DNA of 64,000 nucleotides from the NCBI GenBank assembly GCA_913063155.1, contig CAJXYU010000005.1:186001-250000 (forward strand), read 5' to 3'. This stretch comes from an uncultured Desulfovibrio sp. (GTDB lineage: Bacteria; Desulfobacterota; Desulfovibrionia; Desulfovibrionales; Desulfovibrionaceae). Shown here in pieces: positions 51,139-59,610 of this stretch; the stretch's first letter is position 1; each line of letters starts with the position of its first letter. The translations under genes were made by a program, and so were the position numbers. The notes under the pieces were generated by a model, which searched no databases, was not told the origin of the DNA, and saw only the letters and a list, made by a program, of their open reading frames with translations.

Positions 51139-52782
51139 ATGAGTGACGTCTCCTGGTGGAAGCAGGCGGTTTTTTATCAGATATATCCGCGCAGCTTTTA
51201 TGACGCCGATAACGATGGTGTGGGGGATCTGCGCGGCATCATCAGAAAGCTCGACTATCTCAATGATGGCCGGGGTGGGGGGCTTGGTATAGATGCGGTC
51301 TGGATTGCACCGTTTTTCCCATCCCCCATGCTCGACTTTGGTTACGACGTAAGCGACTACAAGGACGTTCACCCCGCGTTCGGTACATTGGAAGATTTCG
51401 ACGAGCTGGTGCGGCAGGCCCACAGGCGCGGCATCCGGATCATGATCGACTTGGTTTTCAACCATTCCTCCTCCCAACACCCCTGGTTCCTGGAATCCCG
51501 TCAAAACAGAGACAATCCCAAGTCCGACTGGTATGTCTGGGCGGACCCTGGAGAGGGCGGCGGCCCGCCCAACAACTGGCTTTCCGTTTTCGGCGGGTCT
51601 TCCTGGGCTTACGAGCCGGCCCGCAGGCAGTACTATCTGCACAGTTTTCTCAAGGAAATGCCGGACTTGAACTGGTACAACTCCGAGGTGCGCGAAGCCT
51701 TGGCCGATGTTGTCCGGTTTTGGATGGAGCGGGGCGTTGACGGCTTCCGTTTTGATGCCGTTGACCATTACGCTTATGACCGCAAGTTCCGTCCTGAGCC
51801 GCCGCGGGATTATGCACTGCCGCGCATCGATCTTTCCGGCGAAACGAATCCCTGGTGCGATCATGCCAAGGTATATTGCTCGGACAGGCCCGAGAATATT
51901 GAGAACCTCAAGTTCCTGCGCAACGTGCTGAATGAAAGGAACGGGGTGGTTTCCCTGGGCGAGGTGGGCATCGTTCGCGACCTTGAATCATACATCAAAA
52001 AGGCCGCCGAATACTGTCGCCCGCCGGATCGTTTGCATATGGCCTACACATTCGCCATGTTTACCCTGGAGCCGACGCCGGTTTGTTTTTCGGAGATCGT
52101 GCGGTTCATGGAAAGCAGCGGTGATTCCTGGCCGTGCTGGGCCCTGGGAAATCATGATGCGGTTCGGCCGGCAACGCGGTTTCCCGGCCGGGGAGAACTC
52201 CATCGAACCCTGCAGCTGGTACTGCTGTGCATGCGTGGTACACCCATCCTGTATTACGGCGACGAGCTTGACATGGAGCAGGCGGAGCTGGAGTTCGATG
52301 AAGTGCAGGACCCCTTCGGCAAGGCGTTCTGGCCCAGGTACAAGGGGCGGGACGGATGCCGTATTCCCTTTCCGTGGGACGGCAGGGCTGTAAACAAGGG
52401 ATTCAACAAGGGCGCCCGGACCTGGCTGCCCATGCGCGGCAACTCCTCGTTGGATCGATCCGAAGCCGATCCGCACAGCACATTGCATTTGCTCAGGGAA
52501 ATGATCCGGCTGCGTAAGGCGCACCCTGCTTTGGCCGTGGGAAGCTATGAGTTGGTGGCGCAGGACGATGCCGTTTGGGCGTTTTTTCGGACTTTGGAGG
52601 ACGAACGGGTGATTGTGGCGGCCAACTTCAGTGCCGACGCCGTGGAATGTTCTCTTTCGGATGATTTGCCGGAGCTGTCGCCGTTGCGATTGAATGCCCT
52701 TGGGGAAAAGAACGGCGAGATAGCCGATGGAACAATTCTTTTGCCCGGCCATGGTTTTTTTATGGCAACCACAGCCGGATGA
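51139..52782 (+). CDS. GH13 alpha-glucosidase / oligo-1,6-glucosidase-like enzyme
   Basis: A 547-residue cytoplasmic glycoside hydrolase of family 13, subfamily 17/23/31-like. The TIM barrel has the four conserved regions: DLVFNHSS, GFRFDAVDH with nucleophile Asp206, SLGEVG with acid/base Glu275 and ALGNHDAV with Asp340. AVFYQIYPRSFYDADNDGVGDL at the start and the C-terminal beta domain (about 470-547) complete it. It would hydrolyse or transfer alpha-glucosyl units from maltose, isomaltose or trehalose-like substrates. The start at 51139 has GGAG upstream; the GTG at 51103 does not fit. No sugar transporter is adjacent. Confidence 0.92.
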   Translation: MSDVSWWKQAVFYQIYPRSFYDADNDGVGDLRGIIRKLDYLNDGRGGGLGIDAVWIAPFFPSPMLDFGYDVSDYKDVHPAFGTLEDFDELVRQAHRRGIRIMIDLVFNHSSSQHPWFLESRQNRDNPKSDWYVWADPGEGGGPPNNWLSVFGGSSWAYEPARRQYYLHSFLKEMPDLNWYNSEVREALADVVRFWMERGVDGFRFDAVDHYAYDRKFRPEPPRDYALPRIDLSGETNPWCDHAKVYCSDRPENIENLKFLRNVLNERNGVVSLGEVGIVRDLESYIKKAAEYCRPPDRLHMAYTFAMFTLEPTPVCFSEIVRFMESSGDSWPCWALGNHDAVRPATRFPGRGELHRTLQLVLLCMRGTPILYYGDELDMEQAELEFDEVQDPFGKAFWPRYKGRDGCRIPFPWDGRAVNKGFNKGARTWLPMRGNSSLDRSEADPHSTLHLLREMIRLRKAHPALAVGSYELVAQDDAVWAFFRTLEDERVIVAANFSADAVECSLSDDLPELSPLRLNALGEKNGEIADGTILLPGHGFFMATTAG

Positions 52783-52862
52783 CATTCCACTTTCTTCGGG
52801 TAGACGTTTTTTGTTGTAAGACTTAAATGTTATTTTATAATTGATTTAAAATATTACCTTAG

Positions 52863-53072
52863 TGTAATGGGACTGCAGATAAGAAAGAGGTACTGCCGAG
52901 CCTTGAAATCGCCCCCGGCGCAGCGGCGCAGGTGGTGCTTTCCGGCAACGGTGCGCAGCTTTCGAACAAGGGCGGCACCATCTCCCTGCTGGACAAGAAC
53001 GGGGTGAAGGTGCACGGCGTTTCCTACACGAAAAAACAGGCCCGAAAAGAAGGGTGGAGCATCGTTTTCTAG
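52863..53072 (+). pseudogene. 3' fragment of a lamin-tail-domain gene
   Basis: After an in-frame stop (52860-52862), a 69-codon frame reads SLEIAPGAAAQVVLSGN, then AQLSNKGGTISLLDKNG and VHGVSYTKKQARKEGW before the stop TAG at 53070-53072. These are the typical last strands of lamin tail domains in secreted bacterial proteins. There is no ATG, ribosome-binding site or upstream half, and AT-rich DNA precedes it, so only the 3' end of a former gene is left. The stop codon lies in the first base pairs of the direct repeat. Confidence 0.65.
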
Positions 53073-53185
53073 CGCTTGGCGTCAAATGCCTGCGCTGTTT
53101 TTTTCAGTGCGGCGGCTTCATCTGGGAATTCCCCAAAAGAAAAAGGCACAACTTTGAAGTTGTGCCTTTTGGCATATGCTGACTG
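53065..53185. repeat. 121-bp direct repeat, copy 1 (distal to tmRNA)
   Basis: This segment matches 54720-54839 at about 96 percent, with four substitutions and one T insertion. It begins at TTTTCTAG and ends GCTGACTG, and includes a copy of the tmRNA terminator hairpin. It lies 1655 bp from copy 2, with the AT-rich dehydrogenase gene between. Confidence 0.92.
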
Positions 53186-53319
53186 TTAGTCATTTTATCA
53201 AATAATTTTGAGACGATGATTGAGAATGTTATTTTTTATATTAATTTCGTTTTATGTTATTTGATATGTTTTAATCATCAAAGGTAGCGTGTTTGAAAAT
53301 TCAAGAAAGGAGCGCTTTG

Positions 53320-54522
53320 ATGACAACTATGAAGGCTTATATCATTGACCAGGAAAATAGGACTGTGCATCTCTCGGAAGTGTCTAAACCCGAGATACAG
53401 GACGGTGAGGTTTTGTTGAAAAATTTGAAATGGTCAATATGTCGCACAGATGTGTCTCAAGTCTGGAATGAGCTTGGAGAAAAGGCTGATGGAAAAATCC
53501 CGGGCCATGAAATTCATGGAGTAATTGAAGAAAGCAAAGACAGCAGGTTTAAGAAAGGAGATCATATCGTATATATGGGGGCCACTGATTTTGGTGGGGG
53601 AGCTGAATATAAGGCTTTGCGCTGTGTCTTGCCAAATGATGAGCTTTCCGGGCCGGAGCATTCTTCAACTGCTTGGTTTTGGACCGACAGAGACTTTTTT
53701 GACGTTCCAGGGGCTGCGGTTGTGAAGCTCAACAAAGAGAACCAAAAATTATTGGAATCCGCCAGCCTTCTTGAGCCGCTTTGCTGTGTGCTTCGTGCTA
53801 TGGAGAATTTCCCTCCCAAGGCAGGTGAAAACGCCATAATACTTGGTGCTGGGTGTATTGGATCAATAGCACTTCAATGTATGAAGAATATTTTCGGAGT
53901 AAAAGATATAGCCGTTCTTGATGTGGATGAAAAAAAATTAGCCCATGTGAAGGAAGTGTATTCAGAATACGGAGGTTCTATTAAGACATTTTGCCTGGCG
54001 GCGGGGAATAAGAATTCTTCTGTTATGAATAAGCTTTCTAATTATCGCTCAATGGGAATTTCAGAGTACCAGAACCTTGTGAAAATGATTAATGAGGATT
54101 TGAAACAGTTAATTGAAGATAGCAAAGGTGCTTTTGGTAAGTATCTTTTTGAAGCACTACCGCCATTGCCGGAAAATGAGGAGTTTCCCCACACTCGTTT
54201 TCTCGGGGCGGATCTGCTTGCGCCTCTTGGGCAATATGTTCTTTTCAGTGCCGAAGGAATAGAGGAAAAAACAAAATTCTTTTGGCCTATTTTAGCTAAA
54301 GGTCTGACTTTGCACTCAACTGGATTTGATCAGAGGTGTTTTCCTATGCCTGAAACCGCGGTTATTCTGCAAAAGGCATATTCATACGTGGAGGCAGGAG
54401 TTATCGATTTGGGAAAGGTCATCACTTCGAAGATATCCTTTTCGAATCAGCTGGATGTTCAAAAAGCATTTAGTAATTATGGAAAAGGTGAGTTTTTGTG
54501 GAAGACCATTGTAGAATTTTAA
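53320..54522 (+). CDS. Zinc-type alcohol dehydrogenase-like (MDR superfamily) protein, AT-rich
   Basis: A 400-residue medium-chain dehydrogenase. The catalytic domain has WSICRTDVSQ (zinc-ligand Cys) and GHEIHGVI; the coenzyme domain has AIILGAGCIGSIALQCM and an acidic residue in AVLDVDEKKL, suggesting NAD+. The structural-zinc Cys cluster of classical alcohol dehydrogenases is absent. An insertion of about 60 residues (GGSIKTFC to GAFGKYLFEALP) lies in the coenzyme domain. Base composition is clearly AT-richer than all neighbours, with many A/T third positions, which suggests transfer. ATG 53320 has AAAGGAG upstream; an in-frame TTG at 53293 is less likely. It stands alone between direct repeats; substrate unknown. 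Confidence 0.88.
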   Translation: MTTMKAYIIDQENRTVHLSEVSKPEIQDGEVLLKNLKWSICRTDVSQVWNELGEKADGKIPGHEIHGVIEESKDSRFKKGDHIVYMGATDFGGGAEYKALRCVLPNDELSGPEHSSTAWFWTDRDFFDVPGAAVVKLNKENQKLLESASLLEPLCCVLRAMENFPPKAGENAIILGAGCIGSIALQCMKNIFGVKDIAVLDVDEKKLAHVKEVYSEYGGSIKTFCLAAGNKNSSVMNKLSNYRSMGISEYQNLVKMINEDLKQLIEDSKGAFGKYLFEALPPLPENEEFPHTRFLGADLLAPLGQYVLFSAEGIEEKTKFFWPILAKGLTLHSTGFDQRCFPMPETAVILQKAYSYVEAGVIDLGKVITSKISFSNQLDVQKAFSNYGKGEFLWKTIVEF

Positions 54523-54534
54523 GTAATTCAACCG

Positions 54535-54568
54535 AAAAGCCCTGGACGTTTTCGTCCGAGGCTTTTTA
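54535..54568 (+). terminator. Terminator after the AT-rich dehydrogenase gene
   Basis: AAAGCC-CT-GGACG pairs with CGTCC-GA-GGCTTT around TTTT, followed by TT. Confidence 0.75.
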
Positions 54569-54670
54569 TCGCATGGAATTCTTGATGGACATGTTGTTCT
54601 CTTTTGGTTCTTGGTATATCTTCTTTCGGCTATGAAGAATCGGGGATTGGCCCCGCATACTTCTCGTTTT

Positions 54671-54697
54671 GCCCCGGCTCAGGCTGGGGCTTTCCTT
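54671..54697 (+). terminator. Second hairpin with T-run in the insert
   Basis: GCCCCGGC pairs with GCTGGGGC around TCAG and is followed by TTTCCTT. It may be the terminator of a gene lost from the inserted segment. Confidence 0.5.
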
Positions 54698-54719
54698 ATT
54701 GCGATTCCTCCCGGCTTTA

Positions 54720-54839
54720 TTTTCTAGCGTTTGTCGTCAAATGCCTGCGCTGTTTTTTCAGTGCGGCGGCTTCATCTGGGAATTCCCCAAAAGAAAAAGG
54801 CACAACTTTGAAGTTGTGCCTTTTGGTATACGCTGACTG
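54720..54839. repeat. 121-bp direct repeat, copy 2 (abutting the tmRNA 3' end)
   Basis: This 120-bp copy ends within the two last bases of the ssrA 3' CCA and contains the ssrA terminator. Sequence after the repeat differs completely between copies (tmRNA here, unrelated AT-rich DNA at copy 1). Confidence 0.92.
54796..54824 (-). terminator. Terminator of ssrA
   Basis: A near-perfect palindrome, AAAGGCACAACTT with AAGTTGTGCCTTT, gives a hairpin followed by TT on the minus strand, 14 bases after the tmRNA end. Confidence 0.85.
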
Positions 54840-55219
54840 GTGGAGGCGGCGGGAATCGAACCCGCGTCCGAGAATGCTCCACTCAAGGCATCTACAGGTT
54901 TAGGACAGGAATAAATCTCGCTTTCCGGGTAGCCCCTGCCCAAACAGCCGAAAAGCCAGTTCACCTAAGAGTTTCACACCATGCGCGGCAAACGAACGGA
55001 TGCTGCTAGCCCTATGAGTTGGCGATTGTTCCGGCCTATAGGGCGTCGGCCGGACAATCGTGACGATCGTGTCGTCAGGTGCTAGGCTACCTTAGGCAGC
55101 CATTGCGTATGCGTAATCATCGTTAGCATTTATTTTGTGGTCGATTTTTACGAGGCCATCGACCAACCTCGACCTGCAACCTTGGCTTCAACCATCCCCG
55201 TCGAAACCAGAGCGCCCCC
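54838..55219 (-). ncRNA. ssrA: tmRNA
   Basis: On the minus strand GGGGGCGCTCTGGTTTCGAC opens the molecule and pairs with GCCTCC before the encoded ACCA end, forming the tRNA-like acceptor; TTCGATTC is the T-loop. The tag reading frame at 55092-55127 encodes ANDDYAYAMAA followed by stop. It rescues stalled ribosomes and tags proteins for proteolysis. Total length is about 382 bases. Together with SmpB it feeds proteases such as Lon and ClpXP. Confidence 0.95.
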
Positions 55220-55247
55220 ATGTCAAAGATCTGTTCTGTTCAGGACT

Positions 55248-55275
55248 TATATAAGTCCTGTACCCTGTTTGGCAA
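55248..55275 (-). promoter_or_regulatory. Candidate ssrA promoter overlapping a 16-bp palindrome
   Basis: On the minus strand TTGCCA (55270-55275) and TATATA (55248-55253) are 16 bases apart. The -10 lies inside GGACTTATATAAGTCC (55243-55258), a perfect palindrome. Transcription would start about 20 bases before the mature 5' end. Confidence 0.5.
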
Positions 55276-55310
55276 GCAAGGAATGGGAGTTTGTTTTCCT
55301 TGGAGCCAAA

Positions 55311-55336
55311 GAAAAAGGCCTGCGGGTGCAGGCCTG
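55311..55336 (-). terminator. Terminator after tRNA-Met
   Basis: AGGCCTGC pairs with GCAGGCCT around ACCC on the minus strand and is followed by TTTTC. Confidence 0.85.
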
Positions 55337-55347
55337 ATTTTCCTGTG

Positions 55348-55424
55348 TGGTAGCGGGGGAGGGAATTGAACCCCCGACTCTGCGGATATGAGCCGCATGC
55401 TCTGACCATCTGAGCTACCCCGCC
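55348..55424 (-). tRNA. tRNA-Met, elongator type (anticodon CAT)
   Basis: A 77-base cloverleaf on the minus strand: acceptor GGCGGGG with CCCCGCT (first pair G-U), anticodon stem TGCGG with CCGCA enclosing CTCATAT (anticodon CAT), T-loop TTCAATT, encoded CCA. The paired first position and lack of the three G-C pairs of initiator anticodon stems favour elongator Met; Ile2 (lysidine-modified) is not excluded. Confidence 0.93.
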
Positions 55425-55508
55425 ACACTTTTGCGCCGAAGCGGAAGCCGTATTTATCGGTTCTGGCAGAGCTTGGCAAGCAAAAACTTAGACTTTTTTC
55501 AGATTTTT

Positions 55509-56306
55509 TTATCCGGCCCAGAAGAAATAAACCAGCGGAGCAAGCGCGAGCCTATAGTAGGCAAAGGGTTTGAGGGTCATCCTGCCGAGAAGATAGATAA
55601 ATCCCTTTACTGCGAACCAGGCGGAGATGTAGGAGACGACGAACCCGATGCCGATGAAGAGAAGATCTTCTCTGGCGAAAAGGTGGTAGCTTTTCAGGAA
55701 GTCGTAGGCCGTGGCCATGAACATGATGGGCACGGCGGCGATGAACGAGTATTCGGCCGCGATGCCGCGTTTGGCTCCCAGGATCATGCCGCCCATGATG
55801 GTGGCTGCGGAACGCGAGAAGCCGGGCCACAGGGCCAGGCATTGGAAGCAGCCGATGCCGAAAGCCTGCATGGGCGTGATCTCGTCCAGGGTCGCGGTGG
55901 CTCCTTTTCTGGTGAACCGTTCCACGACCAGAATCATGATGGCTCCGAATCCCAGCGCCCAGGCGACCGTGATCGGTCCGAACAGATTGGCCTTGATGTA
56001 GGAATGAGCCAGCAAGCCGACAACCGAGGCGGGCAGGCTGGTGAGAATGAGAAGCCAGATGCCGCGCATGCCGGAAAAGGCATGTTCCGGGTCCGGCCGC
56101 AGCAGGCCGAGGAAACGTCGCCGGTAGAGTTGGACGACGGCCAGGATGGCCCCCAACTGGATGACGATCTCGAAAGTTTCGGCCTTGGGGCCGGTGTAGT
56201 GCAGCAGGTGCCCGCTGATGATGAGGTGGCCGGTGCTGGAAATGGGCAGGAACTCGGTGAGCCCTTCAACAATGCCGAGTATGACGGCTATATACCAATC
56301 TGTCAT
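55509..56306 (-). CDS. uppP: Undecaprenyl-diphosphatase UppP (BacA)
   Basis: A 265-residue membrane protein of about eight helices. GIVEGLTEFLPISSTGHLII (residues 10-29) and ALWPGFSRSAATIMGGMI are the two catalytic BacA/UppP motifs. It recycles undecaprenyl diphosphate to the monophosphate carrier used for peptidoglycan and polysaccharide export, and confers bacitracin tolerance. The start at 56306 has GAAGGAT upstream; the frame is open to 56408 without family features. Divergent from the lptF operon. Confidence 0.94.
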   Translation of the reverse strand: MTDWYIAVILGIVEGLTEFLPISSTGHLIISGHLLHYTGPKAETFEIVIQLGAILAVVQLYRRRFLGLLRPDPEHAFSGMRGIWLLILTSLPASVVGLLAHSYIKANLFGPITVAWALGFGAIMILVVERFTRKGATATLDEITPMQAFGIGCFQCLALWPGFSRSAATIMGGMILGAKRGIAAEYSFIAAVPIMFMATAYDFLKSYHLFAREDLLFIGIGFVVSYISAWFAVKGFIYLLGRMTLKPFAYYRLALAPLVYFFWAG

Positions 56307-56429
56307 GGAAGCGTATCCTTCAGGGTAAAGAGTTGGAACGTTCTCGGGGTAGCCCATGAGGACGTTCCTTGCAAGCCCTCGGAACCTGTTGTATTTCAGG
56401 CCACACACAGAAGACGAAAGGAGCCGTCC

Positions 56430-56618
56430 GTGCCGACCATCATGCCGCAGAACGAATTGACGCGAAAAGCGATCCGCTGGATTTGCGAAATGCAGGAAGA
56501 CCCCGAAGTCGATAAGACCTTGTCCCAGCTCATTGAAATGGCGGGCATGCAGTTCAATCTCGGTCCCAGGGACATGGAATTCCTTGAGCGTTTCTTCAAA
56601 GAAAATCAGAAGGATTGA
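56430..56618 (+). CDS. Small conserved-looking protein upstream of lptF
   Basis: A 62-residue soluble protein with helix-prone sequence (RKAIRWICEMQEDPEVDKTL, LIEMAGMQFNLGPRDMEF). The start is GTG at 56430, preceded by AAAGGAG with six bases between, and it has the codon use of its neighbours. Its last codons overlap the first possible start of lptF, giving translational coupling. I do not recognise the family. The strong ribosome-binding site makes it real with good probability. Confidence 0.65.
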   Translation: MPTIMPQNELTRKAIRWICEMQEDPEVDKTLSQLIEMAGMQFNLGPRDMEFLERFFKENQKD

Positions 56619-56629
56619 CGAACCTCACT

Positions 56630-57793
56630 GTGAAACTCATTCATAAAAACATATTCAAGGAGCTGCTGAGCATCTTCGGGCTCAGCGTGGGTTGCCTGTT
56701 GGGCCTGATCATCATGGGCCGCATGCTGCAACTGCGCGAACTGTTCATGAGCCAGAACCTCGGCTTGCTGGATCTTTTGCAGCTTTTCCTTTTCCTGTGT
56801 CCATTCTTTCTGTTGCTCATCACGCCCATAGCCTGCATGCTCAGCGTGTTTCTGGTCTTCCTGCGCATGAGCACAGACAATGAGGCCGTGGCTCTCAAGG
56901 CCAACGGCGTCAGCCTGTACCAGCTTATTCCAGCGCCATTGGCCTTCAGCCTGCTGTGTACGCTCTTCACCATGTTCATTTCCCTTTTTGGTGTTTCCTG
57001 GGGCATGGACATGTTCAAGGCCAAAATCGTGGAATACGCCCGGACCCGTTCCAAGCTGGCCATCCAAGCCGGGGTCTTCAACCGGGATTTCCCGAATTTG
57101 ACCTTTTACGCCAAACAGGTGGACAGTGAAAAAGGTGAAATGCGGTTCGTCTTTGTGGAAGACAGGACCATGAAGAACACCTCGGTGGTTATTGTGGCCC
57201 CGTACGGCAAGATCGAGACGGACCCTTACAAAGGCGAGGTGAACATCGTCTTCCGTAACGGCAGGATTTTCAGGGAGCACGGCAAGGAATTGAACATACT
57301 TCAGTTCGGCAAATACAAGGTTCGGCTGCCTTTGGGCAAGCTGCTCGGCGGGTTCAGCTTCGACAGCGACAAGCCCAAGGAAATGTCCATTGCCGCTCTC
57401 TGGCAGCTGTACACCAATCCAAACGACCGCATGTCCACGGACCTGAACTATGCCCGCAAATTGAGAACCGAGTTTGTCAAGCGTTGGACCCTGCCGTTCG
57501 GCTGCCTCATTCTGGGTATGTTCGCCTTCCCCATCGCGAGCGTTTTCAGAGGCCTGCGCCAGCAGTATGGCCTCATGCTCTCCATGGGGCTTTTCCTGGT
57601 CTATTATTCAATGTTTTCCGTGGGGACGGGGCTGGGCGAAGCCGGGACCCTGTCGCCGTATATCGGCCTGTGGTTTCCCAACGTGCTTTTCGCCGCCATA
57701 GCGGGCGTGGGGATCTACTACGCCAATATCGAGAAGACCATCCCCATCGTGACCCTCATCGAGCATTGGCGCGCCAGGAGGGCTGAATCATGA
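56630..57793 (+). CDS. lptF: LPS export permease LptF
   Basis: A 387-residue YjgP/YjgQ-family protein with six membrane helices, three before and three after a large periplasmic beta-jellyroll domain (about 130-260). SDNEAVALK-like TDNEAVALKANGVSLYQL and the late FPIASVFRGLRQQYG are family hallmarks. With LptG and LptBC it extracts LPS from the inner membrane for transport. The GTG at 56630 gives the usual KLIHKNIFKEL start; a TTG at 56615 would overlap the preceding gene and add five residues. The lptG gene overlaps by four bases. Confidence 0.92.
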   Translation: MKLIHKNIFKELLSIFGLSVGCLLGLIIMGRMLQLRELFMSQNLGLLDLLQLFLFLCPFFLLLITPIACMLSVFLVFLRMSTDNEAVALKANGVSLYQLIPAPLAFSLLCTLFTMFISLFGVSWGMDMFKAKIVEYARTRSKLAIQAGVFNRDFPNLTFYAKQVDSEKGEMRFVFVEDRTMKNTSVVIVAPYGKIETDPYKGEVNIVFRNGRIFREHGKELNILQFGKYKVRLPLGKLLGGFSFDSDKPKEMSIAALWQLYTNPNDRMSTDLNYARKLRTEFVKRWTLPFGCLILGMFAFPIASVFRGLRQQYGLMLSMGLFLVYYSMFSVGTGLGEAGTLSPYIGLWFPNVLFAAIAGVGIYYANIEKTIPIVTLIEHWRARRAES

Positions 57794-58932
57794 TCCGTTT
57801 TCTGCGGTTCGGCGCCTTGGAGCGTTACGTCACCCGCCAGAACCTCTTTTTCCTGATCGTCAGCTTGGGAGTGGGAGTTTGCATTTACCTGCTCGCCGAC
57901 CTCTTCGATCGTCTGGACAACTTCCTGGAGGCGGGGCTGGGGGCATTTGAAATCCTCTATTACTACAGCGTGAAGATTCCGCTGATCATCACCCAGATCA
58001 TTCCGGCGGTGTTCCTGCTCGCCATCGTCATTCAACTCGGGGTCATGGACCGCAGCAGGGAACTCACCGCGCTTCGGGCCGGCGGGGTGTCCATGAACTG
58101 GTTCGTGCGCTTTTTCGTGCTTTACGCCGTGATCTGGAGCTGCGGGCAGCTCCTGTTCTCCCAGTACGTTGCTGTGTACGGGGCGCAGGAAGCCAACCGC
58201 ATCTGGAAGGAAGAGGTGCATAAAAAACAGCTGGACGAGGTCAAGATCAAGAACCTCTGGTTCAGGGACGGAGCCTTCATCGTTCAGGCGGACGAGGCCG
58301 TACCTTCCAGGAGCCGCGCCACAGGCATCACTGTTTATGAATTTGAAATGGACAGCCAGCGCATGATTCGTATCATCAGAGCCGACAAGGCGCTGGTGGA
58401 CGATCATGGCTGGGGATTGTTGGGCGTACGGGAACTGGACATCCGTACGTTTGAAAGTGTTGAGCGGCAGTCGCTGTTCCTGCCGGTGCGGCAGAATCTG
58501 CAAGCTTTCCTGGCCGCGGAGCGTAACAAGGAGCAGGGCCTGATGCCGTTGTGGGAACTCTCCGGACTCATAGAGCGGCTCGAGGTGTCCGGTTCCAACG
58601 TGGAAGGGCTCAAGACGGTCTGGCACTCCAAATGGGCCTATTCGTTCACCCTGGTGGTCATGGCGCTCATGGGACTGGCGCTGACATCCTTTTCCGAAAA
58701 CATGTACGCCAATGTTGGACTTTCCCTGGCCCTGATCTTTGTCCATTACGGACTGTACGTCATCGGAATATCCGCGGGGCAGAAGGGCATCCTGCCCCCG
58801 TTTGCAGGGGCATGGCTGGCCAACTTCGTCATGGGCGCACTGGCTTCCCTGAGGTTGCTCTGGATAGGCAACCCCAGGTTCGAAGCCATGGTCAGGGATT
58901 GGTTGGGAATGCTGCCGCTCAGGCGGGCTTGA
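57790..58932 (+). CDS. lptG: LPS export permease LptG
   Basis: A 380-residue partner of LptF with the same six-helix plus periplasmic-domain layout. MDRSRELTALRAGGVSMNWFVRFF is the YjgP/YjgQ hallmark near residue 90, and ALTSFSENMYANVGLSLALI lies in the second helix group. The ATG overlaps the lptF stop by four bases (ATGA), so they are made in equal amounts. The stop codon abuts the engB stop exactly within TGATCA, with no gap and no visible terminator between these convergent genes. Confidence 0.92.
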   Translation: MIRFLRFGALERYVTRQNLFFLIVSLGVGVCIYLLADLFDRLDNFLEAGLGAFEILYYYSVKIPLIITQIIPAVFLLAIVIQLGVMDRSRELTALRAGGVSMNWFVRFFVLYAVIWSCGQLLFSQYVAVYGAQEANRIWKEEVHKKQLDEVKIKNLWFRDGAFIVQADEAVPSRSRATGITVYEFEMDSQRMIRIIRADKALVDDHGWGLLGVRELDIRTFESVERQSLFLPVRQNLQAFLAAERNKEQGLMPLWELSGLIERLEVSGSNVEGLKTVWHSKWAYSFTLVVMALMGLALTSFSENMYANVGLSLALIFVHYGLYVIGISAGQKGILPPFAGAWLANFVMGALASLRLLWIGNPRFEAMVRDWLGMLPLRRA

Positions 58933-59514
58933 TCAGTCCTGGGCGGCTGCGGCCAGGATGTCCCAGAGTTTTTCCCGGTTCATGCCGGTTTTGCTGGAAA
59001 CGAGCAGGGGAAGTTTCTCCTGCTGCAGCAGGTCCTTCCACTGGTTCTGGATTTTTGCCCGGTCTTTCTGTTTGATCTTGTCCGCTTTGGTCAGCACCGG
59101 GAGGATGGGAATGTTCATTTTGCGGAGGTAGGATGTCATTTCAATGTCCAGCTTCTGGGGCGTGAGCCGGCAATCCAGCAATACGGCCACGGCTTTCAGC
59201 CACGGGTTGTCGGTCATGTAGGTTTCGATGAGTTTGGCCCATTTCTGGCGTTCGCTCTTGGAGCACTTGGCATAACCATAGCCCGGCAGGTCCACGATGT
59301 AGAAGTCGTCCGGATGCACCTTGAAATAGTTCAGGCTGCGGGTTTTTCCGGGGGTGGAGCTGATCTTGGCCAGTTTTTTTCTGCCGGAAAGGCAATTGAC
59401 CAGGGAAGACTTGCCCACGTTGGAGCGGCCCGCCAAAGCGACCTGGGGCGCTTCGAGCGTCTCAAGCTGGCTGATTTCATAGATTGTTTTGACTATTTCC
59501 AGTGTTCGGTTCAT
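58933..59514 (-). CDS. engB: Ribosome-biogenesis GTPase EngB (YsxC/YihA)
   Basis: A 193-residue GTPase with all G motifs: G1 [13 protein letters not shown]2 Thr in [12 protein letters not shown]3 [10 protein letters not shown]4 TKADKIK and G5 SSKTG. EngB is needed for large-subunit ribosome assembly. Length is normal for the family. It is monocistronic on the minus strand and divergent from aroQ, with under 100 bp between. Confidence 0.95.
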   Translation of the reverse strand: MNRTLEIVKTIYEISQLETLEAPQVALAGRSNVGKSSLVNCLSGRKKLAKISSTPGKTRSLNYFKVHPDDFYIVDLPGYGYAKCSKSERQKWAKLIETYMTDNPWLKAVAVLLDCRLTPQKLDIEMTSYLRKMNIPILPVLTKADKIKQKDRAKIQNQWKDLLQQEKLPLLVSSKTGMNREKLWDILAAAAQD

Positions 59515-59610
59515 AACTAGCTCAACATTTTATCGTGTGTTTGGTTCGGGAAATGGGAATGTTCTCTTTTTCCGCGTATGAGTCAAGCCGATTGCCTTCA
59601 GGAGTTCTCG

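Noticed and set aside
53065-53185. Transposon target-site duplication as the origin of the direct repeats
   Set aside because: 121 bp is far longer than any usual target duplication, and there is no transposase or terminal inverted repeat.
54604-54903. 99-codon plus-strand frame next to ssrA
   Set aside because: It runs through the direct repeat and tmRNA 3' end, with no protein-like features.
55431-56429. Long plus-strand frame continuous with the small gene at 56430
   Set aside because: It is antisense to uppP; only the last 62 codons have a ribosome-binding site and normal composition.
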